From assembly GCA_965656085.1 (NCBI GenBank), contig CBFHJA010000007.1, positions 1-64,000 on the forward strand: DNA of 64,000 nucleotides, written 5' to 3'. This DNA is from Aliishimia sp965656085. GTDB taxonomy: Bacteria > Pseudomonadota > Alphaproteobacteria > Rhodobacterales > Rhodobacteraceae. Under the pieces are notes generated by a model. It made no database searches, was not told the origin of the DNA, and saw only the letters and a list, made by a program, of their open reading frames with translations. Of this stretch, positions 43,502 to 51,963 are shown in pieces. Numbering within the stretch: the stretch's first letter is position 1; each line of letters opens with the position of its first letter. Made by a program: the position numbers and the translations under genes.

Positions 43502-44483
43502 TGTCATCTCCCTTCAGAAGGATTTTGCCGTTGCGGCCCGCCCGCGCGGCATGGGCCACGGCCTCCTTGACGCGGTCCAGCGGATAGCGCGCTTCGATAT
43601 CGGTTTGCAGGGCGCCTGCGGCGAGTTTGGTCTCCAGAAAAGCATGCAGGTCGCGCATCTTCTCGGGCGCGCTGGTGCGGTACCAGTCGAAGAGCCAGAA
43701 GCCGCGCAGCTTGATGTCCCGGAAGACCACGTCGCGCGCGTCCAACTCGCTCGGCTGGCCGGAGAGCAGGCCGTAGGAAATCACCGTGCCGCGCTCCGCG
43801 AGGGATGTGGCGAGGGCGCGGGTGGCGGCGCCGCCGACCGCATCGAAGGCAAGTTTCGGAGCCGCGCCTGCGGCAGAGGAGATCGCGGCGGCCAGTTCCT
43901 GTCCCGTATCGACGATCACCGCGTCCGCGCCCTCGGCGGTGAGCGCGTCGGTCACATCGGCGCGGCGCACGATATTGACCGTGTGCAGCCCCATTTCGCG
44001 GGCAAAGCGGATCACCATCCGGCCCACATGCGAATTGGCCGCGTTCTGAACGACCCAGTCGCCGGGGTGCAGCGGCACGATATCGGTCAGCATCAGGTAG
44101 GCCGTGCCGGGATTGGCGCGCATGAGCGCGGCCTGTTCGGGATCGGCGCCCGCCGGGGCCTTGGGGGCCATGCGTTCGTGGACGATGAGCGTGTCGGCCC
44201 AGAAGCCGCCCCCGGCGGGCAGCACCGCATCGCCGACCGTAAGACGGCTCACGCCTTCGCCAACGGCATCTACGATGCCATAGGCGCCGACGCCGGGCGT
44301 GGCGGGCAGGGAGATCGGCTCGGCCCCGTAGCGGCCCTCGATGGAGAGCAGATCGGCGGGGTTGATCGTCATCACCTTGGTGCGCACGCGCACCTCGCCG
44401 GGGCCCGGGACCGGATCGGCCTCCTCGACGATTTCGATCACGTCAGCCGGGGTGCCATGCTCCCGGAAAATCGCGCGTTTCAT
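43494..44483 (-). CDS. MDR-family oxidoreductase, 2-enoyl thioester reductase (ETR1/MECR)-like
   Basis: The 329-residue medium-chain dehydrogenase/reductase lacks zinc-binding cysteine clusters. The segment VVQNAANSHVGRMVIRFA near 150-167 closely follows the NASNSGVG motif of ETR1/MECR enoyl reductases rather than alcohol dehydrogenases. The start at 44483 (MKRAIFREHG) has GGGAGG six bases upstream. It shares an operon with the thiolase. It could reduce a 2-enoyl-CoA from side-chain breakdown; quinone oxidoreductase is the alternative reading. Confidence 0.82.
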   Translation of the reverse strand: MKRAIFREHGTPADVIEIVEEADPVPGPGEVRVRTKVMTINPADLLSIEGRYGAEPISLPATPGVGAYGIVDAVGEGVSRLTVGDAVLPAGGGFWADTLIVHERMAPKAPAGADPEQAALMRANPGTAYLMLTDIVPLHPGDWVVQNAANSHVGRMVIRFAREMGLHTVNIVRRADVTDALTAEGADAVIVDTGQELAAAISSAAGAAPKLAFDAVGGAATRALATSLAERGTVISYGLLSGQPSELDARDVVFRDIKLRGFWLFDWYRTSAPEKMRDLHAFLETKLAAGALQTDIEARYPLDRVKEAVAHAARAGRNGKILLKGDDNA

Positions 44484-44572
44484 GTCAGGGCCTCCCAAGT
44501 GGTCAGAGCGTTCGAGCATGCGGCGGGCCTGACCGCCATGGATCTGCGCGCAGCCCGGCCAGCCATGCCGCG

Positions 44573-45814
44573 TCAGCCTTTCAGCAAGACAGGCAGGCGG
44601 CGGGTGCCGCGCGGCACCATCGCGTCGAGCCATTCGGGCGGCGCGGCGGGGTTGAGCGCCAGATCGGGGAAGCGGGCAAAGAGCCGTTCGATGGCGATGC
44701 GGCCTTCTTCGCGCGCGAGTTTCGCGCCAAGACACAGGTGAATGCCCTGTCCGAAGGTCAGGTGCCGGTTCTGATCCCGCGTGATGTCGAAGCGGTCCGC
44801 GTCCTCGAAGATCCGGGGATCGCGGTTCGCCGAATTCACCATCACGAAGACCCGCTGGCCTTCGCGGATCTGGCGTCCGTGCAACTCATGATCGCGGGAC
44901 GCGACGCGGACAAGCGCATTTGTCGGGCCATCGTAGCGCAAAACCTCTTCGATGGCGCTGTTGATCAGGCCAGGATCCGATCTGAGCCGCGCCAACTGGT
45001 CAGGATGGCGCAGCAGGAGCAAGGTCGCATTGCCGATCAGGTTCGTCGTTGTCTCGTGGCCGGCAAACAGGATCAGGATGCAGGTCGCCACCAATTCGTC
45101 TTCGCTGAGCGCATCGCCCTCGTCCCGCGCATTGATCAGGTCCATCAGGAAACCGGGCTTGGGGTTTTCGGTGCGCTGCCGGATCAGGTCGGTGAAATAG
45201 GAGGACATATGCTGGCAGCCTCGCGCGGCCCGGGCGTATTTGTCGCCCGAATTGCGCGCGCCGCCGATGAACACGGCCATGTCATCGGACCATTCCTTGA
45301 ACGCGTCCAGCATGTCGCGCGGCACATCGAGCAGGTCCATGATCACGAAGGCCGGGAGTTGCAGGGCAAACTCGCGGATGAGATCCACGTCGCTCTTGCC
45401 GCTGGCTTCCAGACGGTCCAGCAGCAGGTCGGTGATCTCCACGATGTTGGGGCGCATCTGCTCGATTGCCTGTGCCGTGAAGGCATGGCGCAGAATGCGG
45501 CGCACCCGGGTGTGATCGGGCGGGTCGCGGAAGGCCAGCCACAGGTTGAGGTAATGCACGATATCCTTGAGCAAGGCGGCATCGGCGGGCGGCAGCGCGT
45601 TGTAGAACTGGGTGAGCCGCTTGACCGACAGATCGTCGGAGAGCAGCAGATCGCGGACATCGGCATAGCGCGTGATGATCCACGATTTGAGCGAGGGGCT
45701 CCAATGCACCGGGTCGTCTTCACGCAGGCGGGCATAGACCGGGAAGGGATCGGCCATCACGGCCGGGTCCGAGGGATCGTAGACGATGTCCTGTGCGGTG
45801 GGCGCAACGCTCAT
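44573..45814 (-). CDS. Cytochrome P450
   Basis: The 413-residue soluble class I-type P450 has the I-helix oxygen motif AGHETT (251-256), the ExxR pair E290/R293, and the haem loop FGQGIHLCLG with ligand C361. It needs a ferredoxin and ferredoxin reductase, which are not in this window. GGGAGG precedes the ATG at 45814. It leads the leftward operon P450-MDR-thiolase and is divergent from an SDR-acyl-CoA dehydrogenase operon. A role in hydroxylating the substrate before or between beta-oxidation rounds is likely, as in terpenoid, bile-acid or branched-acid catabolism. Confidence 0.93.
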   Translation of the reverse strand: MSVAPTAQDIVYDPSDPAVMADPFPVYARLREDDPVHWSPSLKSWIITRYADVRDLLLSDDLSVKRLTQFYNALPPADAALLKDIVHYLNLWLAFRDPPDHTRVRRILRHAFTAQAIEQMRPNIVEITDLLLDRLEASGKSDVDLIREFALQLPAFVIMDLLDVPRDMLDAFKEWSDDMAVFIGGARNSGDKYARAARGCQHMSSYFTDLIRQRTENPKPGFLMDLINARDEGDALSEDELVATCILILFAGHETTTNLIGNATLLLLRHPDQLARLRSDPGLINSAIEEVLRYDGPTNALVRVASRDHELHGRQIREGQRVFVMVNSANRDPRIFEDADRFDITRDQNRHLTFGQGIHLCLGAKLAREEGRIAIERLFARFPDLALNPAAPPEWLDAMVPRGTRRLPVLLKG

Positions 45815-45844
45815 GCGACCTCCCTTTCACTCAGCTATGGCAAC

Positions 45845-45858
45845 CAAACGTTCGTTTG
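45845..45858. promoter_or_regulatory. CAAAC-GTTC-GTTTG palindrome, candidate TetR operator
   Basis: A perfect dyad (CAAACG/CGTTTG arms) lies 31 bases upstream of the P450 start codon, in the divergent interval to the SDR gene. It fits the known PsrA-type box (CAAAC-N2-4-GTTTG) of TetR fatty-acid regulators. The likely ligand is the TetR protein encoded at 40670-41299. Confidence 0.55.
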
Positions 45859-46081
45859 AATATACTGTGTTGTAACCCGTCTTGGGTCTGGGTTCAAGCA
45901 TCCGCCCTCGGGGGGCCTTGCACGCCTTGGAAGATCGCAAGGGCACGTCAGGAGACCGGAAGCGGGAGGCGCGCGGGGCGGAACGGCGCAGAGTGCATGC
46001 GTGCCAAGACGCGTCAGCGAAGAAGCCGTTGCACGCACCGCGCCACAATGATGTAGAAGAGGCACAACAGGGGAGACAGAG

Positions 46082-46843
46082 ATGAAGATCGACGGACAGG
46101 CCGCCATTGTCACGGGTGGCGCATCGGGGCTCGGGGGCGCGACGGCTGAACGGCTGGCCGCCTGCGGGGCACGCGTGGCGCTCTTCGACATGAACAGCGA
46201 AAAGGGCGAGGCCCATGCCAAGACAATTGGCGGGGCGTTTTTCAAGGTAGACGTCACCGACCGGGCCGAGGTGGAGGCCGCGATCGCCGAAGCCGAAGGG
46301 CTGCACGGCAAGGCGCGCATTCTGGTCAATTGTGCCGGCATCGGTCCGCCGGCCAAAGTCATCGACCGGGACGGGCTGGCGGCGTCGCTGGAGCAGTTCA
46401 ACAGCGTGCTGAATGTCAATCTCAGCGGCAGCTTCAACGTGCTGGCGCAATTCGCCGCCGCTCTGCATACCGCCGATACAATTGGCGAGGAGCGCGGGGT
46501 GATCATCAACACCGCCTCGGTTGCAGCCTATGACGGGCAGATCGGGCAAGCGGCTTACGCGGCCTCGAAAGGCGGGGTGGTCGGCATGACGCTGCCCGTC
46601 GCGCGCGAGTTGGCGCGCTACGGCATCCGGGTGATGACGATTGCGCCGGGCCTGTTTCTGACGCCGCTTCTGGAGACCCTGTCCGAGGAAATTCGCACCT
46701 CGCTCGGTGCGCAAGTGCCGTTCCCGAGCCGTCTGGGTGATCCTGCCGAGTTTGCGCAGCTTGTGCAGTCGATTGCCGAAAACCCCATGCTCAACGGCGA
46801 GACGATCCGCCTTGATGGTGCAATCAGGATGGCCCCGAAATGA
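46082..46843 (+). CDS. Short-chain dehydrogenase, 3-hydroxyacyl-CoA dehydrogenase type 2-like
   Basis: The 253-residue SDR has TGGASGLG at 11-18, an acidic residue after strand 2 (D36, favouring NAD), NCAG at 83-86, S146, Y159 and K163. The FKVDVTD segment and the overall length follow the HSD17B10 (type 2 hydroxyacyl-CoA dehydrogenase) group, including its insertion near 95-105. It would oxidise a 3-hydroxyacyl-CoA or a hydroxyl group made by the P450. Its stop overlaps the start of the acyl-CoA dehydrogenase gene by four bases. Confidence 0.88.
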   Translation: MKIDGQAAIVTGGASGLGGATAERLAACGARVALFDMNSEKGEAHAKTIGGAFFKVDVTDRAEVEAAIAEAEGLHGKARILVNCAGIGPPAKVIDRDGLAASLEQFNSVLNVNLSGSFNVLAQFAAALHTADTIGEERGVIINTASVAAYDGQIGQAAYAASKGGVVGMTLPVARELARYGIRVMTIAPGLFLTPLLETLSEEIRTSLGAQVPFPSRLGDPAEFAQLVQSIAENPMLNGETIRLDGAIRMAPK

Positions 46844-48030
46844 GTTACACATTGGAGCGGAGCGGCATTTCGGACCGGGCGCTGGAGATCGCGGACAAGG
46901 TCGAGACCTTCGTGCGCCAGACGGTTGTCCATTTCGAGCGCGACCCGCGCCTCGGCGCGCATGGCCCGTCCGAAGAGCTGTCTATCGAGCTCAAAGCATT
47001 GGCGCGCGACGCGGGGCTGATGACGCCGCATATTCTCGAAGACGGCGACCATCTCAGCCAGCGCGAAACCGCTGCCGTGCTGATCCGCTCGGGCCTGTCC
47101 CCGCTCGGCCCGCTGGCCTGTCACACCTGCGCGCCCGATGAGGGCAACATGTTCCTGCTGGGCAAGGTGGCCTCGCCGGACCTCAAGGAGCGCTTTCTGG
47201 GCCGCATGATCTCGGGAGAGATGCGCTCGGCGTTTTTCATGACCGAACCGGCCGAGGAGGGCGGCGCGGGGTCTGATCCGTCGATGATGCAGACCACCTG
47301 CCACCCCGATGGCAATCACTGGGTGATCAACGGGCGCAAGACCTACATCACCGGCGCGGACGGGGCCGGGATGGGGATCATCATGGCGAAGGCCGAGGAA
47401 GGTGCCTGCATGTTCCTCGTCGATCTGCCGCATCCGGATGTGCGGATCGAGCGGGTGATGGACACGATCGACAATTCCATGCCCGGTGGGCACGCGGTCG
47501 TCACCATCGACAACCTGCGCCTGCCGGCAGACCAGATGCTGGGCGCGGCGGGCGAGGGGTTTCGCTATGCGCAAGTCCGGCTCGCTCCGGCGCGGCTCAG
47601 CCATTGTATGCGCTGGCTCGGGGCCTGTATCCGCGCCCATGAGATCGCCACCGACTACACCAACCGCCGCCACGCGTTCGGCAAGCCACTCATCGACCAC
47701 GAGGGGGTCGGCTTCATGCTGGCCGAGAACCTGATGGATCTCAAACAGGCCGAACTGATGGTCTATTGGTGTGCGGATGTGCTCGACAGCGGGGCGCGCG
47801 GGACGGTGGAAAGCTCGATGGCCAAGGTGGCGGTGTCGGAGGCGCTGATGCGCGTGGCGGATCGCTGCGTGCAGTGCATGGGCGGGCAGGGCGTGACGGG
47901 CGACACGATCGTCGAGCAGGTGTTCCGGGAAATCCGCGCGTTCCGCATTTATGACGGGCCAACCGAAGTGCATAAATGGAGCCTTGCCAAGAAGCTCAAG
48001 CGCGATTGGACGAAAGCGCAGGAGCTCTGA
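46840..48030 (+). CDS. Acyl-CoA dehydrogenase
   Basis: The 396-residue flavoprotein has the signature FFMTEPAEEGGAGSDPS near 128-144, INGRKTYITGA near 165-175, and a C-terminal GGQGVTGDTIVEQVFREIRA with YDGPTEVH, where the FAD-binding helix is expected. It resembles the ACAD10/11-type group in the long N-terminal helical part. It forms the first double bond in beta-oxidation and passes electrons to ETF, which is not encoded here. It completes a set of dehydrogenase, hydratase, hydroxyacyl dehydrogenase and thiolase within 7 kb. Confidence 0.9.
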   Translation: MSYTLERSGISDRALEIADKVETFVRQTVVHFERDPRLGAHGPSEELSIELKALARDAGLMTPHILEDGDHLSQRETAAVLIRSGLSPLGPLACHTCAPDEGNMFLLGKVASPDLKERFLGRMISGEMRSAFFMTEPAEEGGAGSDPSMMQTTCHPDGNHWVINGRKTYITGADGAGMGIIMAKAEEGACMFLVDLPHPDVRIERVMDTIDNSMPGGHAVVTIDNLRLPADQMLGAAGEGFRYAQVRLAPARLSHCMRWLGACIRAHEIATDYTNRRHAFGKPLIDHEGVGFMLAENLMDLKQAELMVYWCADVLDSGARGTVESSMAKVAVSEALMRVADRCVQCMGGQGVTGDTIVEQVFREIRAFRIYDGPTEVHKWSLAKKLKRDWTKAQEL

Positions 48031-48145
48031 GGCAGGCCCCCAAGGGCGGGGGTGGCTCGCTTGCGCACGGCGGGGGATCGACTAAGCTAGGCTGTCGGAG
48101 CAGGCCCTTGCCACGCCCCGGCTTGCTGGGAAAAGGACGTAGGCG

Positions 48146-49081
48146 ATGGCATATGGCGGCTGGACACGGTCCGGCGTGACAGTGGCGTGGGAGCAATTGC
48201 CGCCGACGATCCGGGGCATCGCGTTGATGTGCGTCTCCACGGTCGCGTTTTCGGGAATGCACGCGCTGGTCCGCTTCGTCTCGCAGGATCTGCCGCCGCT
48301 TCAGGTGGCGTTCTTTCGCAACCTGTTCGGCCTGCTCGTGCTGGCGCCATTGCTGCTGCGTTCGCGGCTGGTCATGCTGCGCACGCCCCGGATCGGGCTG
48401 CATGCGCTGCGCGGCGTCATCAACATGGTTGCGATGTTCTTCTTTTTCACCGCGCTCAGCCTGACGCCTCTGGCGAAGGTAACCGCGCTGAGTTTCGCAG
48501 CACCGATCTTCATGGCGGTGCTCAGCGTTCTGTTTCTGGGCGAGACATTCCGGCTCTATCGCTGGCTGGCGATTTTCGCGGGCTTCGCGGGCACGCTTGT
48601 CATCCTGCGCCCCGGCCTCGTGCCGCTGGAGCTTGGACCGGTGCTTGTGATGGCCTCGGCTCTGCTCTGGGCGATCGCGATGATCCTGATCAAGATTCTC
48701 TCGCGCACCGAGTCGAGCGTGACCATCGTCGCATGGATGGGGATTTTCCTCTGCGTGTTTTCTATCGGTCCGGCCCTGTGGGTGTGGCAGCCGGTGACAC
48801 TGGTGCAATTGGGGTGGATGGCCCTGATCGGGCTCTGTGGGTCGATTGCGCAAATCGCCCTCAGTCAGGCGTTGAAGGAAAGCGATCCCACGGCTGTCTT
48901 GCCGTTCGACTTTTTGAAACTGGTTTGGACAACCTTGCTCGGCATCTGGGTTTTTGCAGAGATACCAGATATTTACACGTGGTTCGGGGCGGCAATCGTC
49001 TTTGGGTCGGGTCTGTTCATCGCATATCGCGAGCGGCGGAACTCGAAAGAAAACGCCCGCCCGCCCGTGATACCCGAATAA
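48146..49081 (+). CDS. DMT superfamily (EamA) transporter
   Basis: The 311-residue inner-membrane protein has ten predicted membrane segments in two EamA repeats (about 20-155 and 165-295). The first repeat ends in GETFRLYRWLAIFAGFAGTL, the usual conserved segment. AAGGA precedes the ATG. EamA proteins export metabolites or amino acids; the substrate is unknown. It lies 115 bases after the acyl-CoA dehydrogenase gene; a C5-A6-G5 stem at 48037-48052 may end that transcript. Confidence 0.85.
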   Translation: MAYGGWTRSGVTVAWEQLPPTIRGIALMCVSTVAFSGMHALVRFVSQDLPPLQVAFFRNLFGLLVLAPLLLRSRLVMLRTPRIGLHALRGVINMVAMFFFFTALSLTPLAKVTALSFAAPIFMAVLSVLFLGETFRLYRWLAIFAGFAGTLVILRPGLVPLELGPVLVMASALLWAIAMILIKILSRTESSVTIVAWMGIFLCVFSIGPALWVWQPVTLVQLGWMALIGLCGSIAQIALSQALKESDPTAVLPFDFLKLVWTTLLGIWVFAEIPDIYTWFGAAIVFGSGLFIAYRERRNSKENARPPVIPE

Positions 49082-49193
49082 GCGCAAAGAGCCTCTGTCA
49101 CCGTTTGGGGGCTGTCGCTGCGGTCGCAACCGTGGCGCGGCGTGGATTTTTCCTGTGCTTGGTGACGATGTCACAGAGACGAGCGTCAAAAAC

Positions 49194-49209
49194 ATGCATA
49201 AAAGCGAAT
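49194..49209. promoter_or_regulatory. ATGC-N8-GAAT, possible BigR/SqrR-type site
   Basis: The sequence differs in one base from ATTC-N8-GAAT, the palindrome reported for persulfide-sensing SqrR/BigR repressors. It lies 68 bases upstream of the metallo-hydrolase gene that starts the sulfur module. No bigR/sqrR gene is visible in the window, so the assignment is tentative. Confidence 0.3.
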
Positions 49210-49276
49210 ATAACGATCTGAAGGCGCGGGGCATCTCCATGTCCGCCGCGCAAATGCCAATGCCCACGGAGGATAT

Positions 49277-50161
49277 ATGTCTCACTACCCGATCAACACC
49301 GCCGTCAAACCGGAGGTCGCCGCGTTTTTTGACGAGGCCACCAACACGATCAGCTACATCGTGAAGGACCCCGCGTCGAACGCCTGCGCGATCATCGATT
49401 CGGTGATGGACATCGACTACGCCGCCGGGCGGATCACCTTTGATCACGCCGACACGCTGATCGCCGAGGTGCAATCCCGCGGGCTCACGCTCGAATGGAT
49501 CATCGAAACCCATGTGCACGCCGATCACCTGTCGGCCGCGCCCTACATTCAGGAAAGGCTCGGCGGCAAGATCGGGGTCGGGTCGATGATCACCGTCGTG
49601 CAGGACACGTTCGGGAAGGTCTTCAACGAAGGCACCGAATTCCAGCGGGACGGCTCGCAATTCGATGCGCTGTTCGAGGAGGGTGATACCTACCGCGTTG
49701 GCGAAATGGAGTGTTTCGCGATGTATACGCCCGGCCACACGCCGGCCTGCATGGTGCATGTGATGGGCGACGCGGCCTTTGTGGGCGACACGCTGTTCAT
49801 GCCCGACGGCGGCTCGGCGCGCGCCGATTTCCCGGGTGGGTCTGCCGAAACACTCTATGACAGCATCCAGAAAGTGCTGGCCCTGCCGGACGAGATGCGG
49901 CTCTTCATGTGCCACGATTATGGGCCGAACGGGCGCGAGATCCGCTGGGAGACCACGGTCGCGGAGGAGAAGGCGCACAACATCCATGTGGGCGGCGGCA
50001 AGTCGAAAGAGGAGTTCGTGAAGTTCCGCACCGAGCGCGATGCGCAACTGGCGATGCCGAAGCTGATCATCCCGTCGCTGCAGGTGAACATGCGCGCGGG
50101 CGGGGTGCCGACCGACAAGGATGGCAACCCGATGCTCAAGGTGCCGGTGAACACGCTGTAA
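49277..50161 (+). CDS. MBL-fold metallo-hydrolase, persulfide dioxygenase (ETHE1/Blh)-like
   Basis: The 294-residue protein has the metal motif THVHADH (78-84; H79, H81, D83, H84), TPGHTP with H153, and SARADFPGG near 180-188, which follows the GR(T/A)DF pattern of ETHE1-type persulfide dioxygenases. A late His lies in MCHDYGPNG. These enzymes oxidise glutathione persulfide to sulfite. GGAGG lies four bases before the ATG. The gene is followed after 22 bases by the DUF442-SQR fusion, matching the Blh arrangement seen in sulfide-detoxifying alphaproteobacteria. Confidence 0.88.
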   Translation: MSHYPINTAVKPEVAAFFDEATNTISYIVKDPASNACAIIDSVMDIDYAAGRITFDHADTLIAEVQSRGLTLEWIIETHVHADHLSAAPYIQERLGGKIGVGSMITVVQDTFGKVFNEGTEFQRDGSQFDALFEEGDTYRVGEMECFAMYTPGHTPACMVHVMGDAAFVGDTLFMPDGGSARADFPGGSAETLYDSIQKVLALPDEMRLFMCHDYGPNGREIRWETTVAEEKAHNIHVGGGKSKEEFVKFRTERDAQLAMPKLIIPSLQVNMRAGGVPTDKDGNPMLKVPVNTL

Positions 50162-50183
50162 ACGTCTGCCGGAGGAGAGCGAC

Positions 50184-51863
50184 ATGGATATCAGGAAAAT
50201 TTCGGACAAGGTCTCGGTCAGCCCGCAGATCACCGCCGAGGACATCGCCAAGATCGCCGCCGATGGCTTCCGCGCGATCATCTGCAACCGTCCGGACGGG
50301 GAGGGGGCGGACCAGCCCTCCTTCGAGGAGATCGAGGCAGCCGCCAAGGCCGCCGGGATCGAAGCGCGCTATGTGCCGGTGACGGCAGGCATGGTGCGCG
50401 ACGCGGATGTGGCGGCGTTCGGCGCGGCGCTCAAGGACGTTCAGCGCCCGGTTCTGGCCTATTGCCGGACCGGGACGCGCTCCGCCACGCTCTGGTCCTT
50501 CCACGAGAGCAAGAAGCGCCCGATGCCGGAGATTCTCGCCAAGACCCAGGCGGCGGGCTATGACATGAACGGTGTCGCGCGGCGCATCGCCAATGGCGGC
50601 AAGACGCCGACCGATACCGGGGACGCGCATTTCGACGTGGTGATCGTCGGCGCAGGCGCGGGCGGCATTTCCGTCGCCGCGAGCCTCAAGGCGCGCCAGC
50701 CGGGACTGAACATCGCGGTGATCGACCCGGCGGATATCCACTATTACCAGCCGGGCTGGACGATGGTGGGCGGCGGTGTGTTCGATGCGCAAAGCACCGC
50801 CAAGACGATGGGCAGCCTGATCCCGCAAGGGGTGCATTGGCTCAAATCCGCCGTCGCGGCCTTCGAGCCGGACAACGACGCGGTGATCCTCGATGGCTGC
50901 CGGGTTGTGAAGTACGACCGGCTGGTCGTGTGCCCGGGCCTCAAGCTCGACTGGGATCAGGTCGAAGGGCTCGAAGACACCTTGGGGCGCAATGGCGTGA
51001 CGTCGAATTACCGTTACGATCTGGCACCTTACACGTGGGAGCTCGTGCAGAACATGAAGGGTGGCCGGGCGCTCTTCACGCAGCCACCGATGCCGATCAA
51101 ATGCGCGGGTGCGCCGCAAAAAGCGATGTATCTGTCCGGCGATGCGTGGCACCGCGCAGGCGCGCTGAAGAACATCGACATTCAGTTCATGAATGCGGGC
51201 GGCGTGCTTTTTGGGGTGAAGGATTACGTCCCGGCGCTGGAAAGCTATGTGGAGAAATACGGCGCGACGCTGAACTTTTTTCACAACCTGATCGCCGTGG
51301 ACGGGCCGGCCAAGACCGCGACCTTCCGGGTCTCGAAGCCCGACACCGATCCTGAAGACGTCACGGTCGAGTTTGACATGCTGCATGTCTGCCCGCCGCA
51401 GACCGCGCCGGACTTCATCCGCGTCTCGCCTCTGGCAGATGCCGCTGGCTGGGTCGATGTGGATCAGGCCACGTTGCGGCACACGCGCTATGACAATATC
51501 TGGTCGCTCGGGGACGTGATGAATGCGCCCAACGCCAAGACGGCGGCGGCGGCGCGCAAGCAAGCGCCCACGGTGGCCGATAACATCATCGCCGATATCG
51601 CGGGGCGCTCGCCTGTTGCGGCCTATGACGGCTATGGCTCCTGCCCGCTGACCGTGGAGCGCGGCAAGATCGTGCTGGCGGAATTCGGCTATGGCGGCGT
51701 GCTGAAACCGAGCTTTCCGTCCTTCCTGATCGACGGCACCAAGCCCAGCCGTGCGGCGTGGTTTCTGAAGGAAACCATGCTGCCGCCGATCTATTGGAAG
51801 GCGATGCTGAAGGGCAAGGAATGGATGGCCAAGCCCGAGAAACTGAAAGTCGCGGCCGAGTAA
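50184..51863 (+). CDS. DUF442 (rhodanese/phosphatase-like) - sulfide:quinone oxidoreductase fusion
   Basis: The 559-residue protein joins an N-terminal DUF442 domain (about 1-110), with the active loop CRTGTRS at 94-100, to a C-terminal flavoprotein (about 148-555). The FAD motif is VVIVGAGAGG (152-161). The flavoprotein closely follows human SQOR: IKCAGAPQKAMYLSG with C307, GVLFGVKDY, DAAGWVDVD, and YGSCPL with C487. C307 and C487 match the two redox cysteines of type II sulfide:quinone reductase. It oxidises sulfide at the membrane, and the fused loop may accept the sulfane sulfur. GGAGGAG precedes the ATG. It lies between the persulfide-dioxygenase-like and SulP genes. Confidence 0.92.
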   Translation: MDIRKISDKVSVSPQITAEDIAKIAADGFRAIICNRPDGEGADQPSFEEIEAAAKAAGIEARYVPVTAGMVRDADVAAFGAALKDVQRPVLAYCRTGTRSATLWSFHESKKRPMPEILAKTQAAGYDMNGVARRIANGGKTPTDTGDAHFDVVIVGAGAGGISVAASLKARQPGLNIAVIDPADIHYYQPGWTMVGGGVFDAQSTAKTMGSLIPQGVHWLKSAVAAFEPDNDAVILDGCRVVKYDRLVVCPGLKLDWDQVEGLEDTLGRNGVTSNYRYDLAPYTWELVQNMKGGRALFTQPPMPIKCAGAPQKAMYLSGDAWHRAGALKNIDIQFMNAGGVLFGVKDYVPALESYVEKYGATLNFFHNLIAVDGPAKTATFRVSKPDTDPEDVTVEFDMLHVCPPQTAPDFIRVSPLADAAGWVDVDQATLRHTRYDNIWSLGDVMNAPNAKTAAAARKQAPTVADNIIADIAGRSPVAAYDGYGSCPLTVERGKIVLAEFGYGGVLKPSFPSFLIDGTKPSRAAWFLKETMLPPIYWKAMLKGKEWMAKPEKLKVAAE

Positions 51864-51963
51864 CCGGTCCCGGAACATCGCGCATTTCCTCCTCCAATGC
51901 GCGATAAAGGGCGGGCGACTCCTCCGGGGTCGTCCGCCGACCTGCCTTGAGAAAGACACCCAA

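Noticed and set aside
47996..50347. 783-codon minus-strand open frame opposite the DMT and MBL genes
   Set aside because: Its long Arg/His/Gln-rich translation has no recognisable fold and spans three certain genes and their spacers.
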